From Oligoflexia bacterium (lineage in GTDB: Bacteria; Bdellovibrionota; Bdellovibrionia; Bdellovibrionales; Bdellovibrionaceae), in assembly GCA_016861345.1 (NCBI GenBank), contig BOLD01000014.1:1-64000 (forward strand): 64,000 nucleotides of DNA, in the 5' to 3' direction. Each line of letters opens with the position of its first letter. Position 1 is the first letter of the stretch. The position numbers were made by a program, and so were the translations under genes. A model generated the notes under the pieces. The model saw only the letters and a program-made list of their open reading frames with translations, did not search any database and was not told the DNA's origin. Positions 32,477-42,690 of the stretch are shown one piece after another.

Positions 32477-33779
32477 GAAAACGAGAACTTGGCATCTTGT
32501 CCAAATATCCACATTGGGGCTCGCTGGTCTATTAGCACTTTTAGTAGGAATTGCTCGAGTTCCTGCACTTGAAGCCCTTTTACCAAAATCCTATTTCCAA
32601 ACAGCCCTGGTGGGGCATGTCGATCTCTTTCTAGTCGTTTGGTACGTCATTATTCCCGTTTTATTTTTAAAAAATAAAAACCTGATCCCTGAGAAAAGTG
32701 AATGTCTCACATTTGGTTTGATGGGTCTTGGCACCCTTGGAATTGTAATTTCCTCTGTTTTTGCACTTGGACAGCCCGTGATGGCCAACTATGTTCCCTT
32801 TATCGTGAATCCCATTTTTGTTGGCGGTTTTTTTGCCTTCATGGGTGGTATTGCTGTTGCCACAACTGAGGCCAGACGAAATACCAATAAACTTTCGCCG
32901 TTGATTAAAAACTCGATCTCATCTGCCACTCTATGTTATTTGGGCACAACATTAAGTTTGATTTTTATTGGAGTAAAAATTGTTTTTGAAGGCGAAGCTC
33001 TTTTTAGCCATCAATCCCTCACTCGCCTTTTTTGGTTTACCGGCCACATTCTTCAATTTGCTCATGTCAGCTTTATGCTTCTCATCTGGGCTGAGTTTTT
33101 ATCTGACCTCGGTGTCTCTGAAAAAGAACTCACCCCTTTACATAAACTCATTCAACAACTGCCCATCGGTGTCTTCCTCGGTCTTCTCACTGTTTTTTTT
33201 AGGACCAGCGAAGAACTTCTGACGACAAAACTTTTAACTGATTTGAAAAGCTACGGCATCGGAATTCCAACGGCGATTGCGGCAGCTTACACTCTTTGGA
33301 TCATGTTTTCTGCCAAACTGCGAGGCCCTGGCCAATTTCGCTTGGCGACTCTTATTTCAGCCCTAGCTCTGCTCATCCTTGGTGGGGTGATTGCCATTGC
33401 AGCCAATATGCAAGTGCAAACGACCCTGATCCCTGCTCACTATCATGCTGTTCTCACAGCTGTTGGAGTCACCTTTATGGGATACACCTATGCTTTGCTC
33501 GAAAAAGAAAAGATCCAACTTCCAAGTCCCCGATTTGCAACTCTTCAACCCTACCTGTATGGATTTGGAACTTTCGCCCTTGCTGCAGGAATGGCATGGG
33601 CAGGTCTTCATAATGCCCCTCGAAAAACGCCTGGAATTAGTTATATTCAAAGTGGTGACATCAATCTCATTCTTTCATTGTATATGTGGGGAGCTGGGGT
33701 GATTTTATCTGTTCTGGGTGGGTTTGCGTATTTGATTAATGTTGGACTGAGCTGTCTTCGCTGGAGAGAAAAGAAATGA
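32475..33779 (+). CDS. Haem-copper-oxidase subunit-I-like membrane protein
   Basis: A 434-aa protein with about 12 membrane helices. Histidines sit where subunit I of cytochrome oxidases carries metal ligands: GHVDLFLVVWYV in helix 2, FTGHILQFAHVSFMLLIW mid-protein and PAHYHAVLTAVGVTFMG near the end. The pattern suggests a divergent member of the COX1 superfamily; no subunit II or III gene is next to it. The only plausible start is a TTG just after the hairpin above. It overlaps the ABC-F gene as ATGA. Confidence 0.65.
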   Translation: MKTRTWHLVQISTLGLAGLLALLVGIARVPALEALLPKSYFQTALVGHVDLFLVVWYVIIPVLFLKNKNLIPEKSECLTFGLMGLGTLGIVISSVFALGQPVMANYVPFIVNPIFVGGFFAFMGGIAVATTEARRNTNKLSPLIKNSISSATLCYLGTTLSLIFIGVKIVFEGEALFSHQSLTRLFWFTGHILQFAHVSFMLLIWAEFLSDLGVSEKELTPLHKLIQQLPIGVFLGLLTVFFRTSEELLTTKLLTDLKSYGIGIPTAIAAAYTLWIMFSAKLRGPGQFRLATLISALALLILGGVIAIAANMQVQTTLIPAHYHAVLTAVGVTFMGYTYALLEKEKIQLPSPRFATLQPYLYGFGTFALAAGMAWAGLHNAPRKTPGISYIQSGDINLILSLYMWGAGVILSVLGGFAYLINVGLSCLRWREKK

Positions 33780-35398
33780 TTCACGTATCAGGCATTACGA
33801 AACAGTACGGAAATAAAATTCTATATAAAAATGGAACTTTCCAGATTAATCCAGGCGAAAAAATTGGTCTTGTCGGACCCAACGGCGCCGGAAAAACAAC
33901 CATTTTTCGAGTCATCGTTGGCGAAGAAGGGGTTGATTCGGGATCAATTTCAAAACCAGATAAGGTTGTGATCGGATATTTCTCTCAGAATATTGAAGAA
34001 ATGAAGGGACGATCCGCCATCGACGAAGTCATATCTTCAGTTGGAAATTTTTCTGCAATCAAAACTCGTATTCAAGAAATTGAGCAAAAACTATCGGAAC
34101 CTATGGATGATGACGTCATGGCTAAAATTCTTGAAGAGTACGGAGATCTTCAATCCGAGTTTGATCGCATCGGTGGCTACAGTCTTGAATCAAGAGCCGC
34201 AGAAATTCTCACTGGATTAGGCATCGGCCCTGAAGACTACCACCGCCCGACTGAAAGCTTTAGCGGCGGTTGGAAAATGCGAATCGCGCTAGCGAAAATT
34301 CTTTCCATTAAACCCGATGTCCTACTGATGGACGAGCCCACCAACCATCTGGATCTTGAGAGCATCATTTGGCTTGAAGAGTGGTTGACGCATTTTGAAG
34401 GCTCTATTCTGATGACAAGTCACGACCGCGAATTCATGAATCGCTTAGTCTCTAAAATCGTCGAGGTCGCTCATCAAGCGATCACTGTCTATTCTGGAAA
34501 CTATGATTTCTACGAGAGAGAAAAAGAGATCCGAAAAGAACAGCTTCTCGCCAGCGCGAAACGCCAAGAAGAAATGCTCGCCAAGGAACAAGAATTCATT
34601 GCGCGGTTTGCAGCCCGTGCTTCGCACGCGGCCCAAGTTCAGTCCCGCGTTAAAAAAATTGAGAAAATTGAGCGAATCGAAATACCCGTCGACGAAAAAG
34701 TTATTGATTTTGAATGGCCGGTTCCCCCTCGAGGCGGTGATGAGGTCTTAAAGATTGAGAACCTGGGAAAAACTTGGATCACTCCCGAGGGAAAAGAAAA
34801 ACTTGTCTTCAAGGGTGCTAACGCTCTTGTTAAACGATTAGACCGCGTGGCCGTTGTGGGCGTGAACGGGGCCGGAAAATCCACACTGATGAAAATAGTC
34901 ACCCGACAAACAGATGCCACCGAAGGCAAATACACCATCGGGGCCAGCGTTGAAGTGGGATATTTCAGCCAGAACTCGCTTGATGTTCTTGATCCCAAAC
35001 TGACAATTATTGATGAAATTCATAATCGCATCCCTAATTCAAATCTGGGATATATTCGAAATTTATTAGGCACAATGAAGTTCTCTGGAGAGGATGCTGA
35101 GAAAAAAATCTCGATTCTCTCAGGAGGCGAAAAGAGCCGAGTTGTTTTAGCGACCATCTTAGCACGACCTGTGAATTTCCTAGTCCTTGACGAGCCAACG
35201 AATCACCTGGACATCGTCTCAAGGCAAGTTTTGTTGGATGCGATAAAAAACTTCCCTGGCACTGTCATGATCGTGAGCCACGACCGCCACTTCTTGCGCG
35301 AAATCACCACTCGAGTCTTTGAGTTGGATAAAAACAAACTCACCGTCACCGACGGAACATTTGATTATTATCTCGAGAAGAAAAAGCAGCTTCAGTAG
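33776..35398 (+). CDS. ABC-F family ATPase
   Basis: A 540-aa protein with two ABC ATPase domains and no membrane part. Walker A GPNGAGKTT and GVNGAGKST; signature motifs SFSGGWKMRIALAK and LSGGEKSRVVLA; Walker B LLMDEPTNHLD and LVLDEPTNHLD. The linker (about 240-300) is the basic P-site tRNA interaction motif. ABC-F proteins act on stalled ribosomes. Translation is coupled to the preceding membrane-protein gene by ATGA. Confidence 0.93.
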   Translation: MIHVSGITKQYGNKILYKNGTFQINPGEKIGLVGPNGAGKTTIFRVIVGEEGVDSGSISKPDKVVIGYFSQNIEEMKGRSAIDEVISSVGNFSAIKTRIQEIEQKLSEPMDDDVMAKILEEYGDLQSEFDRIGGYSLESRAAEILTGLGIGPEDYHRPTESFSGGWKMRIALAKILSIKPDVLLMDEPTNHLDLESIIWLEEWLTHFEGSILMTSHDREFMNRLVSKIVEVAHQAITVYSGNYDFYEREKEIRKEQLLASAKRQEEMLAKEQEFIARFAARASHAAQVQSRVKKIEKIERIEIPVDEKVIDFEWPVPPRGGDEVLKIENLGKTWITPEGKEKLVFKGANALVKRLDRVAVVGVNGAGKSTLMKIVTRQTDATEGKYTIGASVEVGYFSQNSLDVLDPKLTIIDEIHNRIPNSNLGYIRNLLGTMKFSGEDAEKKISILSGGEKSRVVLATILARPVNFLVLDEPTNHLDIVSRQVLLDAIKNFPGTVMIVSHDRHFLREITTRVFELDKNKLTVTDGTFDYYLEKKKQLQ

Positions 35399-35406
35399 CT
35401 TACTAA

Positions 35407-35512
35407 CTGCAATAGCTTTTTTTCTACAATAGCTTGCGTACTTCAATAGCTTTTTTTCTGCAATAGCTTTTTTTTCTGCAATAGCTTATTGATTGCAATA
35501 GACTTACTGTTA
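35407..35512. repeat. 17-bp tandem repeat, six copies
   Basis: CAATAGC occurs at 35,410, 35,427, 35,444, 35,461, 35,479 and 35,496, each mostly followed by a T run: unit about TGCAATAGCTTTTTTTC. The copies differ in T-run length. Confidence 0.85.
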
Positions 35513-35552
35513 AATGAGGTCTCATTCGGTCGTTCGATCTTGATCGAACTAT

Positions 35553-35582
35553 CCCATGCCCATGCCCATGCCCATGCCCATA
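35553..35582. repeat. CCCATG hexamer run
   Basis: Four exact CCCATG units plus a fifth (CCCATA). A short slippage-prone repeat in non-coding DNA. Confidence 0.9.
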
Positions 35583-35808
35583 CTCTTCTCTCTGGCCCTA
35601 CACTAAAAATTGTTACACTTACGCTCACCAACAAACATTCCCGAAAAATTTTTTCTAGTGCAACTTTTTGAGATACTGACGTGAGTTAAGGATAGTCACC
35701 TGACGGACCATTTGCGACTCATTTTTTCCAACGAAATAGGTTAATATTCTATCCCAACCCCTCTTATTTGTTGACTTTTTATTTGTTTGCAATAATACTG
35801 CCCCTGTT

Positions 35809-36402
35809 ATGCAGTTAAAATTGATTTCAAATCAGGAACTCAGATATGTTAAATCTTGGACTCATGGAGGAGTCCGCCTTTCAAAAAGACGCAAAATAAA
35901 GAGGCCCTTGGTTCCTGGAAAATCAACCCATGTGGTCTTTAAATCCACCCAGGCCAGGGGAAAATTAAGCTTTTACACTCACAAAATTCTTATTCATCAG
36001 ACGATTCAAAAACTCTCCAAAAAATACCTTGTGCAAGTCCAGGACTACGTCAACATGGGGAATCATCTTCACCTTAAAGTCAGGTTTAAAAACCCTGATC
36101 ACTTTAAGAATTTCATTCGTGTTTTCGGAGCCCTCATTTCACGGCAAATCACAGGAGCAAGAAAGGGACGACCCTTTGGAAAATTTTGGGATTCTCTTGT
36201 TTATACGAGAGTTCTTCATAGCTCTCTCGAAGAGCTGCAACTAAAAGGCTATTTTGAAGGAAATCACCGAGAAAGAGAGCTGGGATATTCGGAACGCCTA
36301 GTGTATCTGAAAAATTGGAATGCCTTTATTCAAAAGCTAAAGCATGTCAAGGCCGTCACAAGGCAGGAATCTGAACTTATTCTGAATTTACCAAGCGGTT
36401 AA
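35809..36402 (+). CDS. RAYT-like (REP-associated tyrosine) transposase
   Basis: A 197-aa protein of the Y1/IS200-related superfamily. HVVFKSTQARGKLSF is the first conserved strand, VNMGNHLHLKVRF holds the H-x-H of the HUH nuclease, and a Tyr-containing helix follows (LKGYFEGN). Single-copy proteins of this kind are usually domesticated and act on nearby hairpin repeats. A short hairpin (ACCTAGA/TCTAGGT, 36,463-36,481) lies 60 bp downstream. A diverged paralogue is at 54,717. Confidence 0.78.
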   Translation: MQLKLISNQELRYVKSWTHGGVRLSKRRKIKRPLVPGKSTHVVFKSTQARGKLSFYTHKILIHQTIQKLSKKYLVQVQDYVNMGNHLHLKVRFKNPDHFKNFIRVFGALISRQITGARKGRPFGKFWDSLVYTRVLHSSLEELQLKGYFEGNHRERELGYSERLVYLKNWNAFIQKLKHVKAVTRQESELILNLPSG

Positions 36403-36462
36403 AGAAGATCTTCGATTTGACTACTTGATATCGAGCTGAAGAACATTTGATTTCAAGGTGCC

Positions 36463-36481
36463 ACCTAGATGCTGTCTAGGT
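36463..36481. repeat. Short hairpin downstream of the RAYT gene
   Basis: ACCTAGA, loop TGCTG, TCTAGGT. Could be a REP-like target or nothing; a single copy is seen here. Confidence 0.35.
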
Positions 36482-36522
36482 ATTAACAGTTGATATCTGT
36501 ATGATGACCAGTTGATGTCTAA

Positions 36523-36864
36523 TCATTTCTTCGTTGCAATTTCTTTCACAATAATCTTTCCAATCATGCCATTACCCTTGTGTTGACGACACTGATATGG
36601 GAACTCTCCAGGAGTATTAAAGACTACTGAAAATTCTTTCTCTGGTTTAATTTTATCATTTCCTTGAATTTTAGGATCTTGAAAAATAACCGTGTGGATC
36701 GTGTCATCATCATTCACCCAGGTGACCTTATCTCCCACGCTGATTGTCAATACCTCTGGAGTAAAGACCCACCCCTGAGTTGTTATTCGATGTTCTGCCG
36801 CCAAAACCTGTAAACCTGAAACCATAAGAAAACTGATGAATAGAAACTTCATTATTGTTTTCAT
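36523..36864 (-). CDS. Exported cupredoxin (plastocyanin/azurin-like)
   Basis: A 113-aa protein with a signal peptide (MKTIMKFLFISFLMVSGLQVLA). A type-1 copper site is visible: His in DTIHTV, then Cys, His and Met in YQCRQHKGNGMIG. It should shuttle electrons in the periplasm. The ATG follows GAGG. Its upstream DNA is the heptanucleotide repeat, so promoter strength may vary with repeat number. Confidence 0.88.
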   Translation of the reverse strand: MKTIMKFLFISFLMVSGLQVLAAEHRITTQGWVFTPEVLTISVGDKVTWVNDDDTIHTVIFQDPKIQGNDKIKPEKEFSVVFNTPGEFPYQCRQHKGNGMIGKIIVKEIATKK

Positions 36865-36883
36865 AGCTACCTCATTTACCCTG

Positions 36884-37066
36884 TCCTTTATCCTTTGTCC
36901 TTTATCCTTTATCCTTTGTCCTTTATCCTTTATCCTTTATCCTTTGTCCTTTATCCTTTATCCTTTGTCCTTTATCCTTTGTCCTTTATCCTTTGTCCTT
37001 TGTCCTTTGTCCTTTGTCCTTTGTCCTTTATCCTTTATCATTTGTCCTTTATCTTTTGCCCTTTAT
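36884..37066. repeat. Heptanucleotide repeat (TCCTTTA/G), about 26 copies
   Basis: Uninterrupted 7-bp units alternating TCCTTTA and TCCTTTG, with the last four units degenerate. On the minus strand each unit reads (T/C)AAAGGA, a Shine-Dalgarno-like word. It lies upstream of the cupredoxin and its distal end supplies the last codons of the GMC oxidoreductase gene. Confidence 0.95.
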
Positions 37067-38632
37067 ACCATTAGCCCAATACTCAGCCAAGGCGGCTATT
37101 GTCAGACTAGGATTCACTCCCAAATTCACCGGAACCACTGACCCATCGCAAACATATAAGCCTGGATAACCATGAACTTCAAAATTTTGATCAATCACAC
37201 TACTTACTGAGTCATTGCCGACTCCGACTCCGCCCAAAATGTGTGCTGTCGCAGGAATCCCCAGCATCACTTCCGAAAATATATTTTGCGGAACACCGCC
37301 TATGATTTTTGCCAGGTCTCTTGATGCATGTTGAGCCACAGGCAGATAACTAGGAATTTTCTCTGAACCTCGATCTAATTTTAAGTTTTTTTGAAAAAAA
37401 TGGAGCCAACATCTACCATAAGTTAGGTTTAATTTTTGATCAATCGTTTGCATCACTAACAAAATTACTGTGCTCTTTGCCCAATCTCGAATCAGCAGAA
37501 GGCGCAAAACAGATGCTATCCCAAAACACATGGTAAGAAGCATTTTTAGCGGACGCGTGATCATATTACCTGCACCCGTTAATGGCACAGCTAAAAAACG
37601 CAAAAAATCAGATCCTTGACTATAACGTACAGGTTCAATCTTGATATTTTCATCAGGGTGAATGGCGGAACCGATAGCAATACCTTTGGAAAAATTATTC
37701 GATTTATCAAATGAGGTCGCACCACACAAACTTTCACCGTTCGTGCGTACATTTTTTCCAAGGTCCTGAGATATGTTTGAAAGCGTTTTGTACTCATCTC
37801 GATTTCGAAAGAGAAGTTTGAGCGTCCCAAGAACTCCAGCGGCAAGAATGACATTTTTTGCTTGATAACCTTTATTCCGAGTTTCAACACGATATCTGTA
37901 GTCCTGACCAAATTGAGGGAAAATTCTATCCACTGGTGAATCAGGAAGTATCTTTGCTCCCAGTTTTTCCGCAAGATAGAGATAGTTTTGATCCAGTGTG
38001 TTTTTCGCACCCACACGACATCCAATCATACAACCACCACAACCCGTGCACCCAGTTCGACGAGGCCCTTGTCCACCAAAATAAGGATCCGAGACCTCTT
38101 GCCCCTCTTGACCCACTTCTCCAAAGTAAACACCCACTTTGGTGCGATGATAGGTGTGATCAATATTCCAATCTTGACTTAATTTTTCCAGTGCTTGATC
38201 TGCCGGACCTAGAATTTGATTCTCTGTTACACCCAGCATCTTTTCTGCTCGATGATAACAATCTTTCAGTTGCAACTTCCATTCTGAAGATTGTCCCCAC
38301 TCAGGTTGATCAAACACGGATTCTTGAGGCCGCATCAGAGTATTGGCATAAACCAAACTCCCCCCGCCTACTCCTGAACCGTGAAGAACCATAACACCCT
38401 TGAGAAGGCTAATCTCTTGAATGCCAAAACACTTTAAGATCGGTGCCCAGAGATATTTTCGAATATTCCAATTTGTCTTTGGAAAATCCTCTTTATGGTA
38501 ACGACGGCCTTTTTCAAGAACCAATACGGAATATCCCTTCTGAGATAGACGCAGAGCTGCGACCGATCCCCCAAAACCGGAACCAACGATAATATAATCG
38601 TACTTTGATTCAAAGTCCCTTGCTCGCTTCAC
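37049..38632 (-). CDS. GMC-family FAD oxidoreductase
   Basis: A 527-aa flavoprotein of the glucose-methanol-choline family, closest in feel to cholesterol-oxidase-like members. The FAD motif [17 protein letters not shown] is near the N-terminus; [17 protein letters not shown] follows; a Cys-rich [14 protein letters not shown] stretch (about 193-206) is typical of a subgroup; the C-terminus has [20 protein letters not shown]. Its last codons lie in the heptanucleotide repeat. Confidence 0.88.
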   Translation of the reverse strand: MKRARDFESKYDYIIVGSGFGGSVAALRLSQKGYSVLVLEKGRRYHKEDFPKTNWNIRKYLWAPILKCFGIQEISLLKGVMVLHGSGVGGGSLVYANTLMRPQESVFDQPEWGQSSEWKLQLKDCYHRAEKMLGVTENQILGPADQALEKLSQDWNIDHTYHRTKVGVYFGEVGQEGQEVSDPYFGGQGPRRTGCTGCGGCMIGCRVGAKNTLDQNYLYLAEKLGAKILPDSPVDRIFPQFGQDYRYRVETRNKGYQAKNVILAAGVLGTLKLLFRNRDEYKTLSNISQDLGKNVRTNGESLCGATSFDKSNNFSKGIAIGSAIHPDENIKIEPVRYSQGSDFLRFLAVPLTGAGNMITRPLKMLLTMCFGIASVLRLLLIRDWAKSTVILLVMQTIDQKLNLTYGRCWLHFFQKNLKLDRGSEKIPSYLPVAQHASRDLAKIIGGVPQNIFSEVMLGIPATAHILGGVGVGNDSVSSVIDQNFEVHGYPGLYVCDGSVVPVNLGVNPSLTIAALAEYWANGIKGKR

Positions 38633-38656
38633 AGGATTATTCTAGCCTCAAGACGT

Positions 38657-39367
38657 GTGGAAAAAAAAGCAATCTTTGCAGCCAGGCAGTTAGTAAAGAC
38701 TTACCATGTCGGTGAAGTCGAAGTTCAGGCTCTTCGAGGGGTTGACCTTGATCTATATGAGTCCGAGTTCGTGGTTTTACTTGGCCCCTCTGGAAGCGGC
38801 AAATCAACACTTCTCAATATCCTGGGTGGCTTAGATCAACCCACTTCTGGTGATGTCACCTATCGAGACCATGACTTAATGAAAATGACAGAAACCACGC
38901 TGACTGATTTTCGTCGAGATCATGTGGGATTTATATTTCAGGCCTATAACTTAATCCCCAGCTTAACAGCAGCGGAGAATGTTCAACTCGTCACCGATAT
39001 CGCCGATCATCCGATGACGCCCATTGAGGCTCTTCGCGTAGTGGACATGCATGAGCGAAAAGATCATTTCCCAAGTCAACTTTCCGGAGGAGAACAACAG
39101 CGAGTGGCCATTGCTCGTGCGATTGCAAAACGCCCCGATGCTCTTCTTTGTGACGAACCCACTGGAGCACTGGATAACGCCACAGGAAGAATTGTTCTCA
39201 AAGCAATCGAAGCCGTTAATCGCGAATTAAAAACCACTGTCGTGGTCATCACCCACAATGCTGCTATTGGGAAAATGGCTGACCGGGTTATTTATTTTGC
39301 CAACGGATTAGTTTCAAAAATCGAAACCAATCATCATAAAATCAGTCCTGATGAGATTGTATGGTAA
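38657..39367 (+). CDS. ABC transporter ATPase (LolD/MacB type)
   Basis: A 236-aa ATPase: Walker [11 protein letters not shown], signature [15 protein letters not shown], Walker [12 protein letters not shown], switch His in VVITHN. It pairs with the FtsX-like permease that overlaps it by 7 nt. A GTG start is the only in-frame choice. Together with the HlyD-like gene it forms an exporter operon. Confidence 0.9.
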   Translation: MEKKAIFAARQLVKTYHVGEVEVQALRGVDLDLYESEFVVLLGPSGSGKSTLLNILGGLDQPTSGDVTYRDHDLMKMTETTLTDFRRDHVGFIFQAYNLIPSLTAAENVQLVTDIADHPMTPIEALRVVDMHERKDHFPSQLSGGEQQRVAIARAIAKRPDALLCDEPTGALDNATGRIVLKAIEAVNRELKTTVVVITHNAAIGKMADRVIYFANGLVSKIETNHHKISPDEIVW

Positions 39368-41721
39368 GCTCGCTGACGAAAAAAGCCTTTCGCGATCTTT
39401 GGGGAATTCGACTGCAGGTTCTCACTGTTGCTCTCGTCGTAGCCAGCGGCATTGCCGTTTTGATTTCTTCTTGGTCTACCTATGATTCATTAAAAAAAGC
39501 TCAATCTGTCTTCTATACTCAATCCCGATTTGCAGATGTGTTTTGTGATTTCAAACCCACACCCTCAACCATTGTCGAGGAACAAAAATCCATCTCTGGA
39601 GTTCTTGAAATTGAAGGCCGCCTGAATTTAGAGGCCATGCTCGCATTCCCAGATATCAATGAACCCATCTCTGGACGATTTATTTCTTTCCCTGATACAG
39701 CAGAAACGACTTTAAACCAACTCTACCTGCGAAATGGACGATTACCTGAAGGAGTGAATGAAGTCTTGGTTGGGGAAAATTTTGCCAAAGCTCATCGATT
39801 AAAACCCCAAGATGAACTCAATGTGATTATCAATGGGAAACTTCGCCATCTTGTTATTTCAGGAGTTGGGACTTCGCCGGAATTCATTTATGTGCTCAGG
39901 GGTGCTGCCCCAATGCCCGATGACTTTCACTATGGTGTTTTCTGGATGCGACATTCAAGCTTAAGTCAAATGACGGGGCAAACGGGTTTAATCAACAGCC
40001 TGATTCTCACAACTGCGACAGGAATAAATCCGAAACAAGTGATCTCTGAGCTTGATGAAAATTTAAAAAAAGCAGGTGGCCTGGGCTGTTATCCAAGAGC
40101 TGACCAAACCTCTCATTTTTTTCTCTCGGACGAAATTAACCAACAAAAGGTCATGGCAACATTGCTGCCAACCATCTTTCTTTCAGTCTCAGCCTTTTTG
40201 CTCCATATCATCATGGGTCGAATGACAAGCATCCAACGCTCACAGATTGCCACACTGAAGGCCTGTGGGTATTCGAATCTAAAAATCACCCTACACTATT
40301 TTCTGGTCGCAGGTTTAATTGTCACGATCGGTGCCGTGATCGGAATACTGGCTGGGGCTTGGCTCGGAAATCAAATGAGCATTCTTTATACCGATTTTTT
40401 CCACTTCCCCATTCTACAATTCACTCTGCGCCCAATTTTACCTATCAGCGGAATTTTAATATCACTTGGAGCGGCTCTCATCGGAACTCTCAATGCCCTC
40501 AAAAGCGTCTTTCAGCTTGCCCCCGCAGAAGCCATGCGGCCGCCAAGTCCCCCACAGTATTCAAAAGGATTATTTGAAAAATTTATGATCCTTTCACAAA
40601 TTAAATCCGAAACTCGAATGATATTTCGCAACCTGGCTTTAAGACCTTTTCGAACTTTTCTGTCAATCATTGGCATTAGTCTTTCTTCTGCCATTATGAT
40701 CAGTGGAACATTTTGGCAAGATTCTCTTGAATTTATTCTTTACGCCCAATTTCAGAAAGCTGAACTTTATGACATGATGGTGACTTTTCAATCGCCCCAG
40801 TCTGCTGATGCTTTAACTGAAATTGAAAGCATCCCAGGAGTCCTTTTAGCCGAGGGCTACCGATCCATACCGGTTCGGATTAAATATCAGAACCATTCTG
40901 ACTTAGGAGCAGTCACGGGGCTTCAAACAAAAAACAAACTTCGACGAATTATTGATCGTCAGTTAAATGAAGTCGTTGTTCCTGAACATGGTATCCTGCT
41001 CAGCACACAGCTTGCTAAAAAACTAGGCGCCAAAATCGGAGATCCACTGGAAATTGAAATCATGGAAGGATCAAGAGATCTACTCACCCTTTCTCTCGTG
41101 GGCCTAGCCGATGATTTTATCGGAGCTGGGGCCTATATTCACGCCAACAATATCCCGCAAATCCTGAAAGAGGGTCCCAGGTTTACAAGTATTGCTCTGA
41201 AAGTTGATTCTCTTTATGAGGACGAGATCCAACAAAAACTGAGAAATACCCCAAGAGTAGCTGGAATTCTCTCCAAGAAAGGCTTGTTGAAATCATTTAA
41301 CGAAACCACTGCAAAGTTTATCGGCATTTTTTCATTTATTCTCAGTGGGTTTGCCTTTCTGATTGCACTCGGAGTGGTCTACAACAACGCTCGAGTGATT
41401 TTTTCTGAAAGAACCTGGGAGCTTGCTACATTGCGAATTGTTGGCTTTCATCACCTTGAAGTTTTTAAACTGCTCTTTTCGGAAATTGTCGCCCTGGTTT
41501 TTATATCCATACCTGCAGGTTGGGCATTGGGTTATGGATTAGCATGGCTCAGCGTGAACGCAATTCATACAGAGGCCATTCAAATCCCCCTTGTGGTTGA
41601 ACCAAAGTCCTATGCTATTGCAACTCTTGTCGTTCTCTTGTCGACAGTGGTATCAGCTGGTATGATTTTACGTAATGTTTATAAACTAGATATGGTATCT
41701 GCTTTGAAGGCGAGAGACTAA
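39361..41721 (+). CDS. FtsX-like ABC permease (MacB-type, fused double repeat)
   Basis: A 786-aa permease with two FtsX-type modules: TM helix at about 15-40, an extracytoplasmic domain, three TM helices (about 265-385), then a second set starting near 425 and ending with three TM helices at about 645-775. Such ten-helix proteins use ATP at the cytoplasmic side to push substrates from the periplasm or inner membrane outward. Overlaps the ATPase gene by 7 nt. Confidence 0.88.
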   Translation: MVSSLTKKAFRDLWGIRLQVLTVALVVASGIAVLISSWSTYDSLKKAQSVFYTQSRFADVFCDFKPTPSTIVEEQKSISGVLEIEGRLNLEAMLAFPDINEPISGRFISFPDTAETTLNQLYLRNGRLPEGVNEVLVGENFAKAHRLKPQDELNVIINGKLRHLVISGVGTSPEFIYVLRGAAPMPDDFHYGVFWMRHSSLSQMTGQTGLINSLILTTATGINPKQVISELDENLKKAGGLGCYPRADQTSHFFLSDEINQQKVMATLLPTIFLSVSAFLLHIIMGRMTSIQRSQIATLKACGYSNLKITLHYFLVAGLIVTIGAVIGILAGAWLGNQMSILYTDFFHFPILQFTLRPILPISGILISLGAALIGTLNALKSVFQLAPAEAMRPPSPPQYSKGLFEKFMILSQIKSETRMIFRNLALRPFRTFLSIIGISLSSAIMISGTFWQDSLEFILYAQFQKAELYDMMVTFQSPQSADALTEIESIPGVLLAEGYRSIPVRIKYQNHSDLGAVTGLQTKNKLRRIIDRQLNEVVVPEHGILLSTQLAKKLGAKIGDPLEIEIMEGSRDLLTLSLVGLADDFIGAGAYIHANNIPQILKEGPRFTSIALKVDSLYEDEIQQKLRNTPRVAGILSKKGLLKSFNETTAKFIGIFSFILSGFAFLIALGVVYNNARVIFSERTWELATLRIVGFHHLEVFKLLFSEIVALVFISIPAGWALGYGLAWLSVNAIHTEAIQIPLVVEPKSYAIATLVVLLSTVVSAGMILRNVYKLDMVSALKARD

Positions 41722-41737
41722 ACTGAAGGACGCAAAA

Positions 41738-42631
41738 ATGACCGCTACACACAAGCCATTCTTTGTTCGAACGAAAATAGTTACCGGTATTGCAATCTTT
41801 CTTAGTCTTGGCGCCATTGCTTACATGCTTGTGAAACCAAAAAGTTACAATGTCGAAACTTACAAGGTGACCACGAGTACATTTATTCAAATTATCAAAG
41901 AAGACGGCATGACCAGATCCAAAGATCGATTTCTTGTCACTTCTCCCTACACTGGTCAGATGGATCGGATCACTCTAAAAGTCGGAGATCGTGTCCGAAA
42001 AGGTCAAAAAGTGGCTCATGTGAGTTGGGATCGCGAGTCCGATATTTATGCTCCTGCGGACGGAGTTATTTCCAAAATTATTCGAGACAGCGCTGGAGCT
42101 ATTAACCGAGGCGAATCTCTACTTGAGATTTCAAATCCAAAAAATCTTGAAGTCGCTGTCGACCTACTGACAAAAGATGCCACTCAAGTGAAAGAGGGCT
42201 TTGACGTTGAAATTAAAAACTGGGGCGGACCAGACTCTTTAGTGGGTAAAGTGAAACGTGTTGAACCCACAGCTTTTACAAAAGTCTCATCACTAGGAGT
42301 TGAAGAACAAAGAGTAAACGTCTTGATTGACATCACCACACCAAAGGAAAAATGGGAAAGCTTAGGTGATTATTTCCGTGTTGAGTGCCAAATCCAGATC
42401 TACAAGGCCGACAATCAACTGCTTGTTCCTCTTTCAGCCCTTTTTCGCCTCAAAGATGACTGGGCCGTTTTCACTGTCGAAGGAACGAAAGCAAAACTAA
42501 AGACCATTCAAATCTCTCGAAAAAATCAGACGGACGCTATTGTAGAAGCGGGACTAAACAAGGGGGAAGTGGTGATCCTTTACCCCGGAGATTCCATCCA
42601 CGATGGGACTCTTGTTCAGGTCAGTAAATAA
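41738..42631 (+). CDS. HlyD/RND-type membrane-fusion protein
   Basis: A 297-aa periplasmic adaptor: one N-terminal membrane helix (IVTGIAIFLSLGAIAYMLV), a biotinyl-lipoyl-like domain (GQMDRITLKVGDRVRKGQKV ... IYAPADGVISKI) without a long coiled coil, then beta-barrel and membrane-proximal parts. It completes an ABC exporter; no TolC gene is adjacent. Confidence 0.85.
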   Translation: MTATHKPFFVRTKIVTGIAIFLSLGAIAYMLVKPKSYNVETYKVTTSTFIQIIKEDGMTRSKDRFLVTSPYTGQMDRITLKVGDRVRKGQKVAHVSWDRESDIYAPADGVISKIIRDSAGAINRGESLLEISNPKNLEVAVDLLTKDATQVKEGFDVEIKNWGGPDSLVGKVKRVEPTAFTKVSSLGVEEQRVNVLIDITTPKEKWESLGDYFRVECQIQIYKADNQLLVPLSALFRLKDDWAVFTVEGTKAKLKTIQISRKNQTDAIVEAGLNKGEVVILYPGDSIHDGTLVQVSK

Positions 42632-42662
42632 AAAGCCCAGATCATTTCTGACCTGGGCTTAT
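42631..42662 (+). terminator. Terminator between the exporter operon and dnaK
   Basis: AAGCCCAGATCA, loop TTTC, TGACCTGGGCTT, with A and T runs either side, so it can serve both converging genes. Confidence 0.85.
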
Positions 42663-42690
42663 CTTGATTTATTCTTTTTGGACTGATGAC

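Larger units (their letters stand above)
35399..35808. other. Repeat-bearing gap
   Basis: 410 bp without a gene. It contains the 17-bp tandem repeats, a CCCATG hexamer run and, at the end, a promoter for the RAYT gene (TTGACT at 35,771, TAATAC at 35,793) whose start point is only a few bases before the ATG. Confidence 0.6.

Noticed and set aside
35407..35512. CRISPR-like array
   Set aside because: Units are 17 bp with only T runs between them, there are no spacers of constant length and no cas genes.
36836..37141. Plus-strand frame made of repeated LSFILCP heptapeptides
   Set aside because: It is a translation of the 7-bp DNA repeat, which by its period gives an open frame in every phase. 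No start signal.
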